Assembly: GCA_034440635.1 (NCBI GenBank)
Contig: JAOTON010001526.1
Location: 3,605,001-3,669,000, forward strand
DNA length: 64,000 bases
DNA from: Lepas anatifera
Taxonomy: Eukaryota > Arthropoda > Thecostraca > Lepadidae
Direction: 5' to 3'
In this document: in pieces, positions 51,417 to 63,180 of the stretch
Position numbering within the stretch: position 1 is the stretch's first letter
Layout: every line of letters starts with the position of its first letter
Translations under genes and position numbers: made by a program
Notes under the pieces: model-generated
Database searches by the model: none
Seen by the model: the letters and a program-made list of their open reading frames with translations, nothing else
Told to the model about the DNA's origin: nothing

Positions 51417-51596
51417 ATGCCGGTGCAAGTACAACCTTCGAAAGAAAAAGTGAGGTGTGCGTACCAAGGGTGCAGTTTCAACGGCCAGAAACGGCTCTAT
51501 TCGAGGCACCTCAAGGCGGTTCATAAGGATGGCCCGCCTAAACTGATTGCACACCCAATGCTGGAGAAGTTTAAAGTGAAAGAAACTGATCAGGTA
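51417..51596 (+). CDS. Zinc-finger first exon inside a hAT-type element
   Basis: The frame from the ATG encodes MPVQVQPSKEKVR and then a C-x4-C-x11-H-x4-H finger (CAYQGC ... RHLKAVH), followed by a short basic/hydrophobic stretch ending in KETDQ. There a consensus donor (CAG|GTAAGT, 51594-51599) would end the exon; the read-through frame ends at 51650. N-terminal zinc fingers, usually of the BED type, are common in hAT transposases and bind the element ends; this finger's Cys/His spacing differs from BED. No downstream exon with the catalytic domain is found, so it may be a remnant. A related exon lies at 54333-54560. Confidence 0.5.
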
Positions 51597-52151
51597 AGTT
51601 TGAATGTATGCAAATGCTATTTGCCTTATGCTAAAGCTGATTTTATTTAAACGGCTGTGCAGTGGCGGATCCAGCAGGTCATTTTTTGGAGGCAGAAACC
51701 AAAGATTGAGCATATTACATCTAGCAGACCGCCAATAAAAAATAACTATTCCTTAAACACACACTAATGGTTTTGCCAGCTTCCAATAATTCTATTGGCA
51801 ACAATTTATAATCCAGTAATTAAGGAGATTGGGAAAGTTTCCGTGCTTAATTGGATAATGTCGAATTTATCTAATGCCGTATCTCTTCTCTTGTTTTGAA
51901 CAGGTTTACCTATAATCTAGAACTGAATTAATTTTTGACAATCTTAAATACCATAGAACTAAAAGAAGCTTCTTAATTTGGATTCCCCCTGGATGAAAGG
52001 CTCCCTCTGCCCGCTGCAAAGGCAACATCAAGCCAAATGGGTTTCCGCTTATGATTTATCGATTCAGAAAGTATTAGTGCAGAAACTCTCGGTGAGACAA
52101 AAATCGCCCTCATTTTCGTGAGCGACAGATTCTGACATTTATAGATCCCTG

Positions 52152-52305
52152 GTCCTACTGATGAAACCACTCACTTACTCCTCCCTAGCCATTGGTTGGA
52201 GATCCCGGGGGCTTGGGGAGGTGAGTACTTCCTTGGACTTTAGGTCTCTGATAGGCTTTGTACAGGGCTTGTATTGCTATGCCAGTGTTAAGCCATCCAG
52301 GACCA
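52152..52305. repeat. Dispersed repeat, right part of the split copy
   Basis: Homologous to about 19150-19305. It resumes at GTCCTACTGATGAAACC. Confidence 0.85.
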
Positions 52306-52319
52306 TTACCCACCGCCCC

Positions 52320-53500
52320 CGCCCCCCCTTCCGACCCCTGGCTCGAGCAGAGATCTCCAGGGGCCTAGCACTTGACACGGCGCCGAAACCAGTATCTGGG
52401 GACCCCCGAAAACAACACTTTTCTCGCAAATCAGTACTTACGTCCCCCAATACCAGCATTTGGGGGTACCATGAGACTACCTACTGGGACCCCCTGGAAC
52501 TTACTCTCGTGGGGCCCTGAGGAAAACTTTGAGGGGAGGGGGATGAAGGAGAGGAATGCTCGCTGAGACTAGCTTTTGGGAAGCTTCAGGGGACCCCCCG
52601 AGACTAACTCCTGGAGACCTCGTGAGACTAATTGTCGGATCTCTGAGATTAGCTCTCCGGCCCTCCTTACACTAGAACTGAAAGGTCTCCTGAAAATTAA
52701 TCGGGCTTCCGAGATCAGTTCTTGGGGAACCTGAGACTAGCTCTCGGGCCGCCTAAGACCAACACTTGGCGCTACTCGCAAGGTTAATTTCTGGCCTCTC
52801 TCCCGGTTAGATCTCAGGGAGTCTCTGATACTGATTCACGGCGCCTCTTAACCAAAATTGTGGATTCCTGAGAATCTCTCGGGGCTCCCTAGATTAGTTA
52901 TCGGCAGCACCTCTGGGCCTATTTATCGGGCTCCCCAGATTTGCTCTGGGGGAGGGGGCTGAGACTGACTCTAGGGGCCATCCAGATAAGCTCTTAGGGG
53001 TCCCCTGAGGCTGTCTCTGGGGTGGGGCGGGGGGCTGGGAATGACTTCCGACAGCCCTCTGAGACTAACCCTGGGGCGCCCCCTGAGACTAACACTCGAG
53101 GAGGGAGGCGTGGAAGCACCCCTGAGACTGAGTATTTGGCACGGCACTCCTGAGACTGCCTCTCGGAAGCCCAGATTAGCCCTCAGAGGCCTAAGGCTAA
53201 CTCGGGGCCGTGAGACCAAAATTCGGGAGCACCTCTGGGAATTACTATTAAATTAGCTCTTGGACGAACCGTAGACTAGCTCCCGGGAGAACTGAGACTA
53301 ACTTTTAGGTGCTCCCTGAGATTGACTCTCGGGGCCTCTTATGCAACAATTAGGGGGGCACAGCCTCAGGCTAAATCTCGAGGGTTCCCAAGATTACCTC
53401 TCGGGGGCCTTCTGAGATCAGCACTCTGCGGATCAAATGAGACTAACTCTCGGACCCCCAGATTAACTCTCGGGGCCACCTGAAAAGTAAATATTGACTC
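52320..53500. repeat. Degenerate array of TCTCGGGG-CTCC-TGAGACTAAC units
   Basis: Roughly 22-24-bp units combine a GC core (GGGGGCCCC or CTCTCGGGG) with TGAGACTAAC. They are strongly diverged over about 1.2 kb. Confidence 0.75.
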
Positions 53501-53783
53501 CTGAGAGAGACGACGCCCGTAAGACTATGGGACCGAATATCAGAGCTGCAAAAAGTCGGGCTCTCGGGTCATAAAGTGCCCGACATATTTTAGGGCACGG
53601 TATGGTCCTGCGACAGATCTTAAAATCTGTGAGAAAAAAAATCTTGAAAGGAAACAGAAAATATTTTTTGTTCTAAAAATAACTCAATATTAGAATTGTC
53701 ACCTCTTTCACTCAACAAGTTTTTCATGAATTTGCACCTCTCCCATATCAAGCCAGTGTGCGGCAAGAACCGATGGAAAATCG

Positions 53784-53900
53784 AGGGACTTATGAATCGA
53801 GGGACCTTTAAATAGAGGGCCTTATGCACAGAGGGTATTTTCAAGGGACTTATGAATCGAGGGACCTTTGAATAGAGGGCCTTATGTACAGAGGGCCTTT
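53784..53900. repeat. 60-bp tandem duplication
   Basis: GGGACTTATGAATCGAGGGA through AATAGAGGGCCTTATG is present twice, 60 bp apart. Confidence 0.9.
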
Positions 53901-53943
53901 TAAACGTCACCCAGAAAATCCTCTGCTGGAAAAATTCCTTCAC

Positions 53944-54001
53944 CGGCCTGTCGGGCCCGATTTGTATTCCATAGCACGCGACAGCTTGGCCCGACAGGCC
54001 G
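53944..54001. other. Hairpin, 14-bp perfect arms, 30-nt loop
   Basis: CGGCCTGTCGGGCC at 53944-53957 and GGCCCGACAGGCCG at 53988-54001. Confidence 0.93.
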
Positions 54002-54072
54002 CCGTAAAGGCCTTTCGACAGGCAAAACAGTTTTTTTCTTTCGTTTCCTTCGTTTGGAAGTACGCTCAACGC

Positions 54073-54110
54073 TGCCGCAAGGGCGCTGTTTGAACAGCGC
54101 CCTTGCGGCA
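54073..54110. other. Perfect 18-bp palindrome with 2-nt loop
   Basis: TGCCGCAAGGGCGCTGTT, then TG, then AACAGCGCCCTTGCGGCA. It is about 70 bp from the other hairpin. Confidence 0.97.
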
Positions 54111-54332
54111 AAGCCGGTGTAAAAGGTATCTGGTTTGAAAAGCAGCCCTGCGGTTTGGTGTGTTGCGTTGTGGATATGGTGGAGGCCAAGGCCCTAGAAT
54201 CCCGTGGTGTGGTGGAGGCAATACGTTGCAAGGTTGTGTTTTTGATTATTTTTCTCTTGCATTACTTTGGTATACATCTTGAGTAAACTGGTTGAGCTTG
54301 GATTTCATCGTCCATAGTTGAAGGGCTGATAA

Positions 54333-54560
54333 ATGGCTCCGATTAAGCTTAAGCCCCTTCCACCGTCCCGTGTCAAGCTTAAATGTGGATTTGAGGGATG
54401 TGGGTATTTTGGCGAAAAACGTTTTTTAAGGAGCATCAGCGAATCAAGCATTCTGGGCTGCCCTGCAAGTTCAGGAACAGTGGTTTTGGCCAAGGAGGTC
54501 GTTTTGAAGCATGGATCAAGCAGCGGGCAGATCAGAACAGTGTGGGGAGAAAACAAACAA
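54333..54560 (+). pseudogene. Frameshifted zinc-finger exon, relative of 51417-51596
   Basis: The frame begins MAPIKLKPLPPSRVKLKCGF and shows C-x4-C (CGFEGC) followed by GYFGEKRF. At a run of six T (54422-54427) the frame shifts: the second half of the finger (KEHQRIKH) lies in another frame, as if one T were lost. Taken together the pattern is C-x4-C-x11-H-x4-H, as in the relative. The segment ends in AACAA|GTAAGT, the same donor position as in the other copy. Interpreted as a decayed transposon exon. Confidence 0.45.
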
Positions 54561-54659
54561 GTAAGTGATGTGGTGTTCGTTGTAATTTCGGCAGCTTACA
54601 TTTATTTCCACAAAGTATGTTATGCTCACTGTTGATCAATAATTTTAAATGATATTAAT

Positions 54660-56120
54660 AAGGGAAAAATGAATTTTACCAGCAAACTGGTCAAATTAGA
54701 CTAAAACATTTGATTTTCCCTTCCGTCTTCTTTTAAATCCAATGCCTGTTTGTCCAGAATTAACCACAAAAGTTGCATACCTTCATCAGTGGATTTGTAG
54801 ATGCCAAAGAAACAAAACTCTTCACCTTTCCACATTAATTTGAGTTTTAAGTACCAAACTATTTCTCCCATTTCATTTTATTCACTTACCTAAATATGCC
54901 TATGATCTATGTCAAGGGGACAAAGATATATAAAAAACACAGCCTAGTGCAACCTTTACTCATTCCTTTTACTCTTAACTTCCTTGGAAACATGATATTT
55001 ATTTGACATTTACTATCTAATTGACTTAAGGTTATTTATTAGCCTCATTAACTTCAGATCCTAAACCACTTACCCTCATGGAAATGAGCACGGTAATGCA
55101 TGAAAAACTTTGAAATAGCCAACAGCTTCAAAATTTAGGATTATTCATGTAAACATGCATTTAAAAGTCATGGAAAGCTAATATTACATGTTTGCATTCA
55201 ACTAAAAGTAGCCATGATCCTTTAAAAACACTTTTTCGAATATAAAAAAGTACCCTCCAATCTTGTTCGTCTGGCCATCAGAGCAAAATCCATATATAAA
55301 TTTTGGGGGTTCCTTCCAAATTACCCCCTCCCACCTCCAAAAAACTGAAATCATGAAAATCCGCAGAACCTGGCATAAGTAACTGCATAGTATGGGAACC
55401 AGGTCAGCTTTCTTCCATTGCAAACTATATTTTTTAAGTATTCTGGGCTGGACTATGTAACATAATAACAAAATATCACTTATTCTCATTCTAGTGCAGC
55501 ATTTTTTGTCAATGGTGGCTGCAGAGGACTGAAAAGGGGGCTGCTTTTCATGTTATTGTATATTTCCACCTGTGACCTAAATCATCTGAATTCAAGACTG
55601 AGTCTTATTCAAGACCCAGTCGAGCTGACTTTGACGCACACTATTTGTATGCTGTACGTCCACAAATCTCAAATTACATCCAATAACAAATTTCCTTTAC
55701 CAATGGTGACTCCAGAAAATGAGAATTGGTGGTTCGGTATTCAATTTGTTATAGGTTTCTGCCGATAGCCTTAATTTCCTGAGCGCGTCTGATAATTGAA
55801 AACCCGAAGAACAGTCTCAGTTCTAGAGTTTTGAAAATTAATAGACTTGTGTCATTCCACTTAGATTTGCCATAGGCGGCTTCAGAGCACGAAAAATAAG
55901 GATATCACACATATAAGGATCAGAGCACAAAAATAAGGATAATGATATCCATTGGTGCCAAACTAGAAGTTTTTTATGCTAATTTTAGTATTTTCTATTA
56001 AGAATGTGGAAAATGAGTAGGAACATTTTACCAATTGAATGGGTTTTAGACAATTTTAATAGTCCTATCCTAACCACCCGACAGATTTGGAGGTTTTTTC
56101 GAAAGTGCCCGACAGATTTG
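54660..56120. other. AT-rich interior of the TIR element, no exon recognised
   Basis: No transposase motifs are seen. A 72-codon frame at 55550-55768 has no recognisable features. Confidence 0.4.
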
Positions 56121-56749
56121 AGATTTTTTGCAGCTCTGCAACGTCACTTCATTCATTGTAAAAACCCTTCATATCAGGAAGGTGAGGTCACTTGGGGATC
56201 CAGGCGGTCCGTTTGGAGGCGAGGCAAACTGATCGGCAAAAAGCCGATGAACAAAAAATGTTACACAGCCTAAATGGAAGATGACTGCTTCTAAAATTAC
56301 TTCCTGCCGGCCGTGGGGGGGGGGGGCAAAAACACTATTTTTAAATTTATAAGGCTGGCCTCTCTTCCCTCCCCCTGGATATGCCAATGGATTGGTTCCA
56401 GCCATAAAAGACCATCCGGCTTGAACAGATTATTGAAGTTGTGTGATAAAAATGGAAGAAGAGAGTGCTGAAGCCTGCCAATACACAGTAATATACGTTT
56501 TCACCCCAGAAGATGTCCTTACATTCATATCCAACGCGAATATCAGTTAATATTTAGTATTTCATAGTTGTTGCCACTGGTTGCCACTGGGTTTATGCCA
56601 GCCGGTTTAAACCAGTGGGTTAAACCACTTTCTGCCGGCTGCTGCCAACCCTGCCTACAAGTAAAACATACGTTCTCTCAAATTTTGGTCGAGTAACGTA
56701 TACTGGCGGCGATCGGTTCTCCGGGCACCTTAGAAAATAGGTGAGGACA

Positions 56750-58725
56750 CTTTAAGACCCCCTGAACATCGCGTGTTAAGGTCTCCGAGCAGTGTTAGGA
56801 CCCCTGAGCTGGTATGGCCCCCTGAGTTGATTTGGCGCTCCTTGAGGTGATTCAGGGCCTCTTAGCTTGACTGGGCCTCTGAATTGCCGTGGAGCCCCCG
56901 CGTTGGTGTTGCCCCCCCTCCTTTAGCAGTTTTGGGACCCTGTGAAGTCCTAGTCCTCAGTCCCTAAAATAGACTAAGGCCTGCGACTGGTTTGGACCCC
57001 TGGGATTTTGTGGGCCCTTGAGCTGCTCTGGCCCTTGAGCTGCTCTGGCCCTTGAGCTGGTCCGGGTCCTTTACATGGTCGGATCCCCTGCAGTGATCTT
57101 GAATACCCTGGGCTAAACTGGACCCCTAAGAGTTGGGTTATGAGCCCCTGAACTCATCGTGGGCCGCTTATCTGGTCCGTGGCCCCTGAACTTTTATGGG
57201 GCCTGCCAGGTGGTCTTCGGATCCCTGAGCTGGTCTGCACCGCTGAGTTGAATTTGTGCCTCCCGAGATCAAAGTTTCGCAGGGGCCATGGGGCTGTTCT
57301 GGGGCCCGCTTATCTTGAGACACATGGGCTGATATGGACCCGTGAGTCGACACTGGGACCCCTGAGCTCTTTGGGGTCTTTTATCTTGTCTTACCCTCCT
57401 GAATTGATATAGGGCCTCTCTCAGATGTTTTTGGGACCCCTGAGTTGTTCTAGAACCCATTAGATATTCTGGAACCCCTGAGTTGGTGTTATGCCTACTG
57501 AGATGGAGCTTCACCAGGGACCCCTCAGCTGTTCAGGGGCTCTTGAGAAACTCTTGCACAGGAGGTTCTAGACTTGAGCTCCAGGCCCCTCGGTATTGTC
57601 CTCTGAGTTTTTCTGACCCCCTGAGCGGTTTTGGGGTCCCTGAACAGGCCTGGGCCCCCTGAGTTGGTGGGCTCTCTGATGTGATATTGAGTCCCCACAG
57701 TTGATCTGGGCCCCTGTTGATAACCAGGCCCCTTCACTGACCTTGAAACCCATGTGTTGGTACTGGAGCGCCTTGCGCTTGTCGGGTCCCGTTAACTGCT
57801 GGTTTTGGGACTCCTGAGTTGGTTGTGAGCCGCCGGAGAGGGAGTTTTGCAGGTAGCCCCTGGGTTGTTCTGGGGGCCGTGAGAGGATATTGCACATGAG
57901 CTTACGGGCTCGGCCTTAGACCCTGAGCTGGCTCAGGGGCCATGAACTGGTCTAGGGCCCCTGAAAGGATTTACTTAGGAGGTCCCTGGCTTGGTCATAA
58001 GGCCCCTATCTGGATTGGTGTCCCTTGAGCTGGCAAGGGCCCCTCAGCTGGTATTGGGCCCTTTAAATGGGTATGGGTCTTTTAGCTTGTCCGGGCCCTA
58101 TTGGGCTGATTTAGGTCCCTTGAAATCGTCGGGGGCCCAACTGGTCTGACTCTCTGATTTTTTGTGGGCCTGCTGAGCCGACTTAGTGCCTTCACAGCGG
58201 GTCTGGGCCTCCTGAGCTGATCTGAGGCCCTTTCAGACGGTAAAGGTCCCCTCGCTGATCTTGAACCCCGGTGCTGGCACTGGCGCTTTTTGAGCCGTCA
58301 GGGGCCCTTTATCTGGTCTGGAACCTCTTTACTGGTATGGCCACTGTCGGCTAATCTAAGGTTCCCTGAGTTGGGTTTGGGCCTCCTGAGAGGGAGTTTT
58401 GCAAGGGGCACCCGGGCTGATCTGGTACTGGGAGAGAGTATTATACAGGAGCTTAAAGACTTTGCCTTGGGGCACAACTTTGTTTGGGGTCACCTTAGCT
58501 GGTAAGGGCCCCTGAAAGGAGCTACATGGGAGTTTTTTTTAATCGGTCCTATGTCCCCTAGCTGGATTAGTGTCCCTTGAGCTTGCAAGTGCCTCTGGGT
58601 TGGTATCGGGTCCGTTTAACGTATGGGCCCCCTTGTGCTTATTTGGGGCTTCGTGGGTTCGTCGAGGCACCCAGCTGGTCTGGCCCTCTTAGTTTGTATG
58701 GGCCTTCTGAGCTGAGTGTTTGGCG
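56750..58725. repeat. ~2-kb GGGCCCCTGAGCTGGTCT degenerate array
   Basis: About 100 units of roughly 17-21 bp (GGCCCTTGAGCTGCTCT repeated at 57013-57060 is the cleanest stretch). Words TGAGTTGGT, TGAGCTGATC and GGGCCCC recur. The same family occurs in both orientations near 20.1, 22.8, 24.9 and 33.8 kb. Confidence 0.85.
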
Positions 58726-58734
58726 GGAAATGAG

Positions 58735-59760
58735 GGTTGACCTTTTCCAATGAACTATTCCCTTGAAACTTGACCTTGACCTTTGAATTGGGGTACCTTA
58801 ACTATGACCTCATAGCATGATCTACGTCAGACCGGGTAATGCCATTTGACCGGAGGCACTGAGGTAAATGGCCTTGGAAGTGTTGATATGACCTTGAACT
58901 GTGACCTTTGACCTTGACATTGACCTTTGTGTGAGGTGACCTTGACATATCATACCGGTTATATGACGTTGTGACGTCACCATTCGGTCTCCAATGCAAG
59001 TGAACTGGTCCGACCGCGCAATAACGGCGGTCTCAAAATGCAGGTCTAACTTTGAAAGCCTGTAAGTCAAGGCGGTTTCGATCGATTTTCAAAATTTTTC
59101 ATCAATCGACGTGCCGTTTCATTCTCTCAAACATGGCCCAGTATCGTTTTTCCGCTACGAGCGGTTCTCCAGCTTCCTCCAGCTTCAGCTTCGGTTCTTG
59201 GAAAAACAAGTGGGGGCTTCCGAGGCCCCCTCCAGTGCGCTTTTCCAAAGATTTAAGTAATATGTAGCATGACCTTGTAAGGTCACATTATGAGCTTTCG
59301 AGGTCATGCTGCATGTCAACCCTGAACCATTCTCATCACAATGATTCCAAATCTAAGACGTTTTCTTGTTTCGTTCAAAAGAAATGGGCAAAAAAATAGA
59401 AAACGGTTATCTTTAGTGACATCTGGAGACATTTTTCTTGGCCTGATTTCAAAATGGATGACAGCGTGCAGTTTTTTGTTCGATAGATTTCGAATGATAT
59501 TTAAAAACTTGATATAGCTCTTCTACACGGCTTCTATTCGGCTGCTATAGAAGTCGAGTTACACCCTAGTTTTATCATACTTATTTTAGAAGAACAGAAT
59601 CGACTTCATTGGTTTAGAAATGACGTCATAACCCATTTACTTGACCTGAACTGATGCCAATTTTTTGTCATAAGGTGTCAAATTGGTCGCTAGCCAGGCC
59701 TCCAAAGCAACGTGTGTCTGATTCGAATCGGCTCGGAATTATTCGCGAAAAATTGAGGCA
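58735..59760. repeat. AGGTCA-rich repeat (TGACCTTGACC type)
   Basis: Runs such as TTGACCTTGACCTTTG and TGACCTTTGACCTTGACATT, then AGCATGACCTTGTAAGGTCA. The part at 59440-59760 is homologous to 62930-63165. Confidence 0.75.
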
Positions 59761-60032
59761 GGTCTCTGGATACACCTATCCAAAGCGATACACTGTTCAG
59801 TCAGATCTAGACGTGTGGATTTATGTCTTTTTGGCGGCGCCTGAGCACCCGTAATGGAACGTGAAACAGTGTTAAGAATATATAATAAATGTTTTTGTTT
59901 ATCATTTCAAGGGTTTTGAATTAGTTTCATGCTCTTGAAGAGGGCTGTGAGAAGGCTAAAACACACATTGTATTATGCTATCACCTTTTAATGCCGATAG
60001 TTGACATTGTTTCAAATTTGGTCACCCCTTAT

Positions 60033-60299
60033 CATAAGCAGATCCAGGATATTCGATCGAGAGGGGCACATGGTCGGGGAGGGGGCACCACCCGGCCCAA
60101 AAGGTGACACTTTTGGGCGGGACACCAAATCGTATTGAGAGGCACCAATTCTCGCATCCTGGAGGTGGGGTGGGTGGGAAGCGTTTTTTCGGGGAGCGGC
60201 ATCGACCGTTCAGTGGGCACTGTGACCATTTGAGGAGCGCTGAGGGCTGATCGGAGGGGGAGGCAAGTGCCCCGCTTGATCTCCCTGGATCTGCCTATG
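60033..60299. mobile_element. CATAGGCGGATCC MITE, diverged third copy
   Basis: Ends CATAAGCAGATCCAGG and CCTGGATCTGCCTATG. The internal order (GATCG, GGGCACC, TCTCGCATCC, GGGAAGCG) matches 44114-44377. Flanking 8-mers no longer match. Confidence 0.75.
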
Positions 60300-61247
60300 C
60301 CTCCAAACATTTTCAAAAATCCACGTCTCTGATCAGAACTCCTAACAATCAAAGACAATTCGGCAGGGCGGCGGTTAGAGGCACAAGTTAGACTGTTAAT
60401 AGACAAATAGACAAATAGACCTTTTAAGATATCGTGGAGGCGCTCCCACTGCTGTCCAAACTGAAATGAAGTCCGCGTAGCTGCCTAGTTGGACTGAAAT
60501 GAATTATATTTCTGCGTTTTGCTATGATGTCTTCTTTATGTTCTCGACCAAGAGCGAGAGCTACTTGTTGCAATTGGTTCTGGGAGGCATCTTTGGGGTT
60601 TGGAGACTTATATAAATTTTTACTTGCATGGTGGTGCATAATTTAGTTTCACTATTCTATTGGTTTTTTTCGTACCAAAACCTACCCCAGTCGAAACAAT
60701 AATGAAAACTTGTCATGACCTTTACTTACGTGATGTGTGTTAGAGTACTAGGGGACAAGACTTGTAGCTTAGACCTGGAAATAGCGATTGCTAAGGGTTT
60801 TGAAAATAGTCGTTCAGCCTTTTATCATTAACCCAAAATGTAATGTATTGTCTAGATTATGTTTGCTGCAGAATACCATGTTCAGGAAACCATCACCCAC
60901 AAAAGTAAGCTAGTCGCATCGAAACAATTTGGAGAGAAGTGGAAAGAATAGACTAAACAAGAAAGAAGGGAGCCCTCGACATGGGCCAAATGATTGCTTG
61001 CACCCGATCAATACGGTTGATAAGCCTTTGACGGGTGTTGTTTTTGCCGTGCTGGTTTTTGCGTTTGGTGGAGTGCCAGGATACGTGGCGTGAATGGCGA
61101 AATCTGGTGACCAGCGACAGTTCAAGGGCAGATCTAAGGGGGAGGAAAAGAGGGGAATCCAGACCATAGCAGCATAACCTCATCGTTTGGGCAATTAACT
61201 TAGCAAATGCTATGTTATACAATGTCAGTAATTTCTCGCCACTACAG

Positions 61248-61377
61248 CGTGGCTGGACCCGCCTATGCACCAGGTCAGTCACCGTTCGGACCCAGCACGT
61301 CCAGCTCTGGCTACACTCGCATAGCTGATCCGTCCGCCGCCAGGGACCAGCAACCACAACTCCAACACGCCGGATGA
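61248..61377 (+). CDS. Candidate terminal coding exon, gene unknown
   Basis: TTTCTCGCCACTACAG at 61232-61247 is a fair splice acceptor. The frame after one leading base gives VAGPAYAPGQSPFGPSTSSS then GYTRIADPSAARDQQPQLQH, AG and TGA (61375-61377). AATAAA overlaps the stop (61377-61382). A Pro/Ser/Gln-rich soluble tail of 42 residues ending next to a polyadenylation signal fits a last exon. I do not recognise the protein. The AATAAA may be coincidence. Confidence 0.3.
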
Positions 61378-62469
61378 ATAAAAGCTAGTGATTTCTTCTC
61401 AGCAGCCTGTCTACTTCCAGCTTCAGGTCCCAAGGTTGTCTTCTCCGAGCAGTCTTACTATCTTCACCAGCACGCCCTATGGCCATGTCATTTCAGACTG
61501 AATATTTTAAAGTTGTCGGTGGAATCATATAGCTCCTACAAGGAGTTGGACATCTGGTGACTGTTGTCAGTGGTGACTGTGATTATGGTTGTTAAGCGGG
61601 TTGCCTACTGCGGCAGCACATCGCGCAACGTGCTTACTCGTCGCTCTTCTCCACTAATGAATATTTGTTTGCTGGTTTCGAGACTTCTGTTGGATTGTCC
61701 GCCTGCCTAGAGGTGCAGGTTTGTGTATGAACATATTCAACGGCAACTGAGATCCTAAGCCCTTAACGTATATGGTACGGCCATCTGGCGATTTGGCTGA
61801 ATCGTCACCAAGAAGCACTAGCAGCAGGGAAAAGCGTTGAGTCGAGAGCGATGTTTGAACCAGAATAGCTTGTTTATTACTACGGGGAAATGGGGACATC
61901 TCGATAAGTTACGCTCACGAATTATGAGCTTCAGTGATCTCTGGTGACCTTATTATTGACATGGCTTCAAAACGATTGACACCATCACATTTTGCCTCGC
62001 CTAGAGCTGCCAAGTTAGGCCAAACATTGATGCATTGATTTCGTTCCTAAAGAATCCAACATAGACATGAGTAAACAATGCACCCATCAGTATCACTTGG
62101 TGGAGCAGAAAGACAAAACACGATGTTGCTTTGAGCTAGATATGACGTTATAAATCGCTGTTCTGTGATGCAAATTAGCTCATAATTATCCCCAAAACCA
62201 AAGAGGTAAGTGTGTGGATTTCCGAAAAATCATTGGGGGTGCCCAAATTGGAAAAAAGTAAAATGACCGCCACATGTGTTTAGCCCTCATACAGTCCTTT
62301 TGAATTCTGAAAATGATTAACTATAAAATTCAAAGGATATTTAACACTAACCGAATATGTCATTACAAGGGGATATAAGCTCCAACGGGATATAAGTTCA
62401 CACTCTAATATAGTACTGTTCACTAACCTGGCACCACCCAGGGTCTTTTCATTGCACCACCGCCTGGGG

Positions 62470-62575
62470 TGTGATGGGACCCCCTACGATTTCGGGAACC
62501 GGGGGTGATACGGAAAATCTAAAACGGCGCTGGACGCACCTTACCCTCTTCCACTCTGGATCCGAGTTCGAAGCG
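62470..62575. repeat. Dispersed repeat fragment shared with 12890-12975
   Basis: Both copies share TACGAT-TC-GGGGAACC, a TGATACGGA / TGGTACGGA stretch and AACGGCGCTG-GC. Confidence 0.55.
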
Positions 62576-62639
62576 TACAGTGGGCCAAAATGGGTCGAAT
62601 TAAGCCTCATTTAGAAAATTTCTTACACCTCGGGAACCA

Positions 62640-63180
62640 GAGACCTAGAATAAAAAAGTCATCAGTGTGTTCATCTTGACCTAAGGATTCAAATGTTTTG
62701 CGGCATTATCCAGTATGCAAATTCATTATGACCTTGACCTTAGGTCAAGTTTAAATAATAACGTTTCAAGGTCATGTTACATACTGTTTCAATCCTGGAG
62801 TCATGCTCCTTACTATGATACTAAATTTATGATTGTATCTTGTTTGGTTCAAAAGTTATAGGCACAAACAACTTCGCAAACCGTGACCTTTGGTGACCTC
62901 TGGCGACCTTGGTATCGATCTGACCTCAAAATGAATGACAGCATGCATATTTTTCAAGAGCTTTCGAACGATGTTTATAAACTTTATCTAGCTCGTGTAG
63001 AAGCCGATTTGCACTCTGGTTTTGTCAGCCTCCTTTTTTATCTGATGTCATATTTTTATCATAAGTTTTCGAATTTATATCCCTAGAGGCCTGCAAAGCG
63101 ACGCGGGTCTCATCTGAATCGGCTCAGAATCATTCGCGGAAAACCGAGGGGGTCAGATCGGACCCCTAGGCGGTGATGGG
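62640..63180. repeat. AGGTCA-rich repeat
   Basis: TTATGACCTTGACCTTAGGT and TGACCTTTGGTGACCTCTGG, followed by the GAATGACAGCATGCA block shared with 59450. Confidence 0.7.

Larger units (their letters stand above)
50222..52151. mobile_element. 1.93-kb hAT-type element with a zinc-finger exon
   Basis: Termini CAGGGGTCTAT and, inverted, CAGGGATCTAT. The 8-bp flank GTCCTACT is perfect (50214-50221 and 52152-52159). The uninterrupted relative at 18828-19305 confirms the insertion point. Contents are a nested CAGTGGCGG MITE, a plus-strand zinc-finger frame with a splice donor, and further single CAGTGGCGG ends (50786-50799 and 51660-51675). A catalytic transposase domain is not recognised. Confidence 0.88.
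53541..56138. mobile_element. 2.6-kb TIR element related to the zinc-finger hAT-type element
   Basis: Termini CAGAGCTGCAAAAA are identical over 14 nt in inverted orientation. Both ends also carry GTGCCCGACA. The 8-mers flanking it (CCGAATAT and CAACGTCA) do not match, so insertion is not proven by a target duplication. Inside are two strong hairpins, a 60-bp duplication and a zinc-finger exon homologous to that at 51417. Confidence 0.55.
59761..62400. other. Mostly unassigned DNA around a MITE and a candidate exon
   Basis: Apart from the CATAGGCGG-like element at 60033-60299 and the candidate exon at 61248-61377, I see no genes or RNA genes. Confidence 0.35.

Noticed and set aside
50903..51481. 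192-codon minus-strand frame inside the hAT-type element
   Set aside because: No transposase motif, overlapping frames on the same strand, and it runs against the zinc-finger exon. Treated as chance.
53620..54231. 203-codon minus-strand frame
   Set aside because: Covers a 60-bp duplication and two hairpins; no family resemblance.
53541..56138. Target duplication around the 2.6-kb TIR element
   Set aside because: The flanking 8-mers do not match. The element call rests on the 14-nt TIR and the zinc-finger similarity only.
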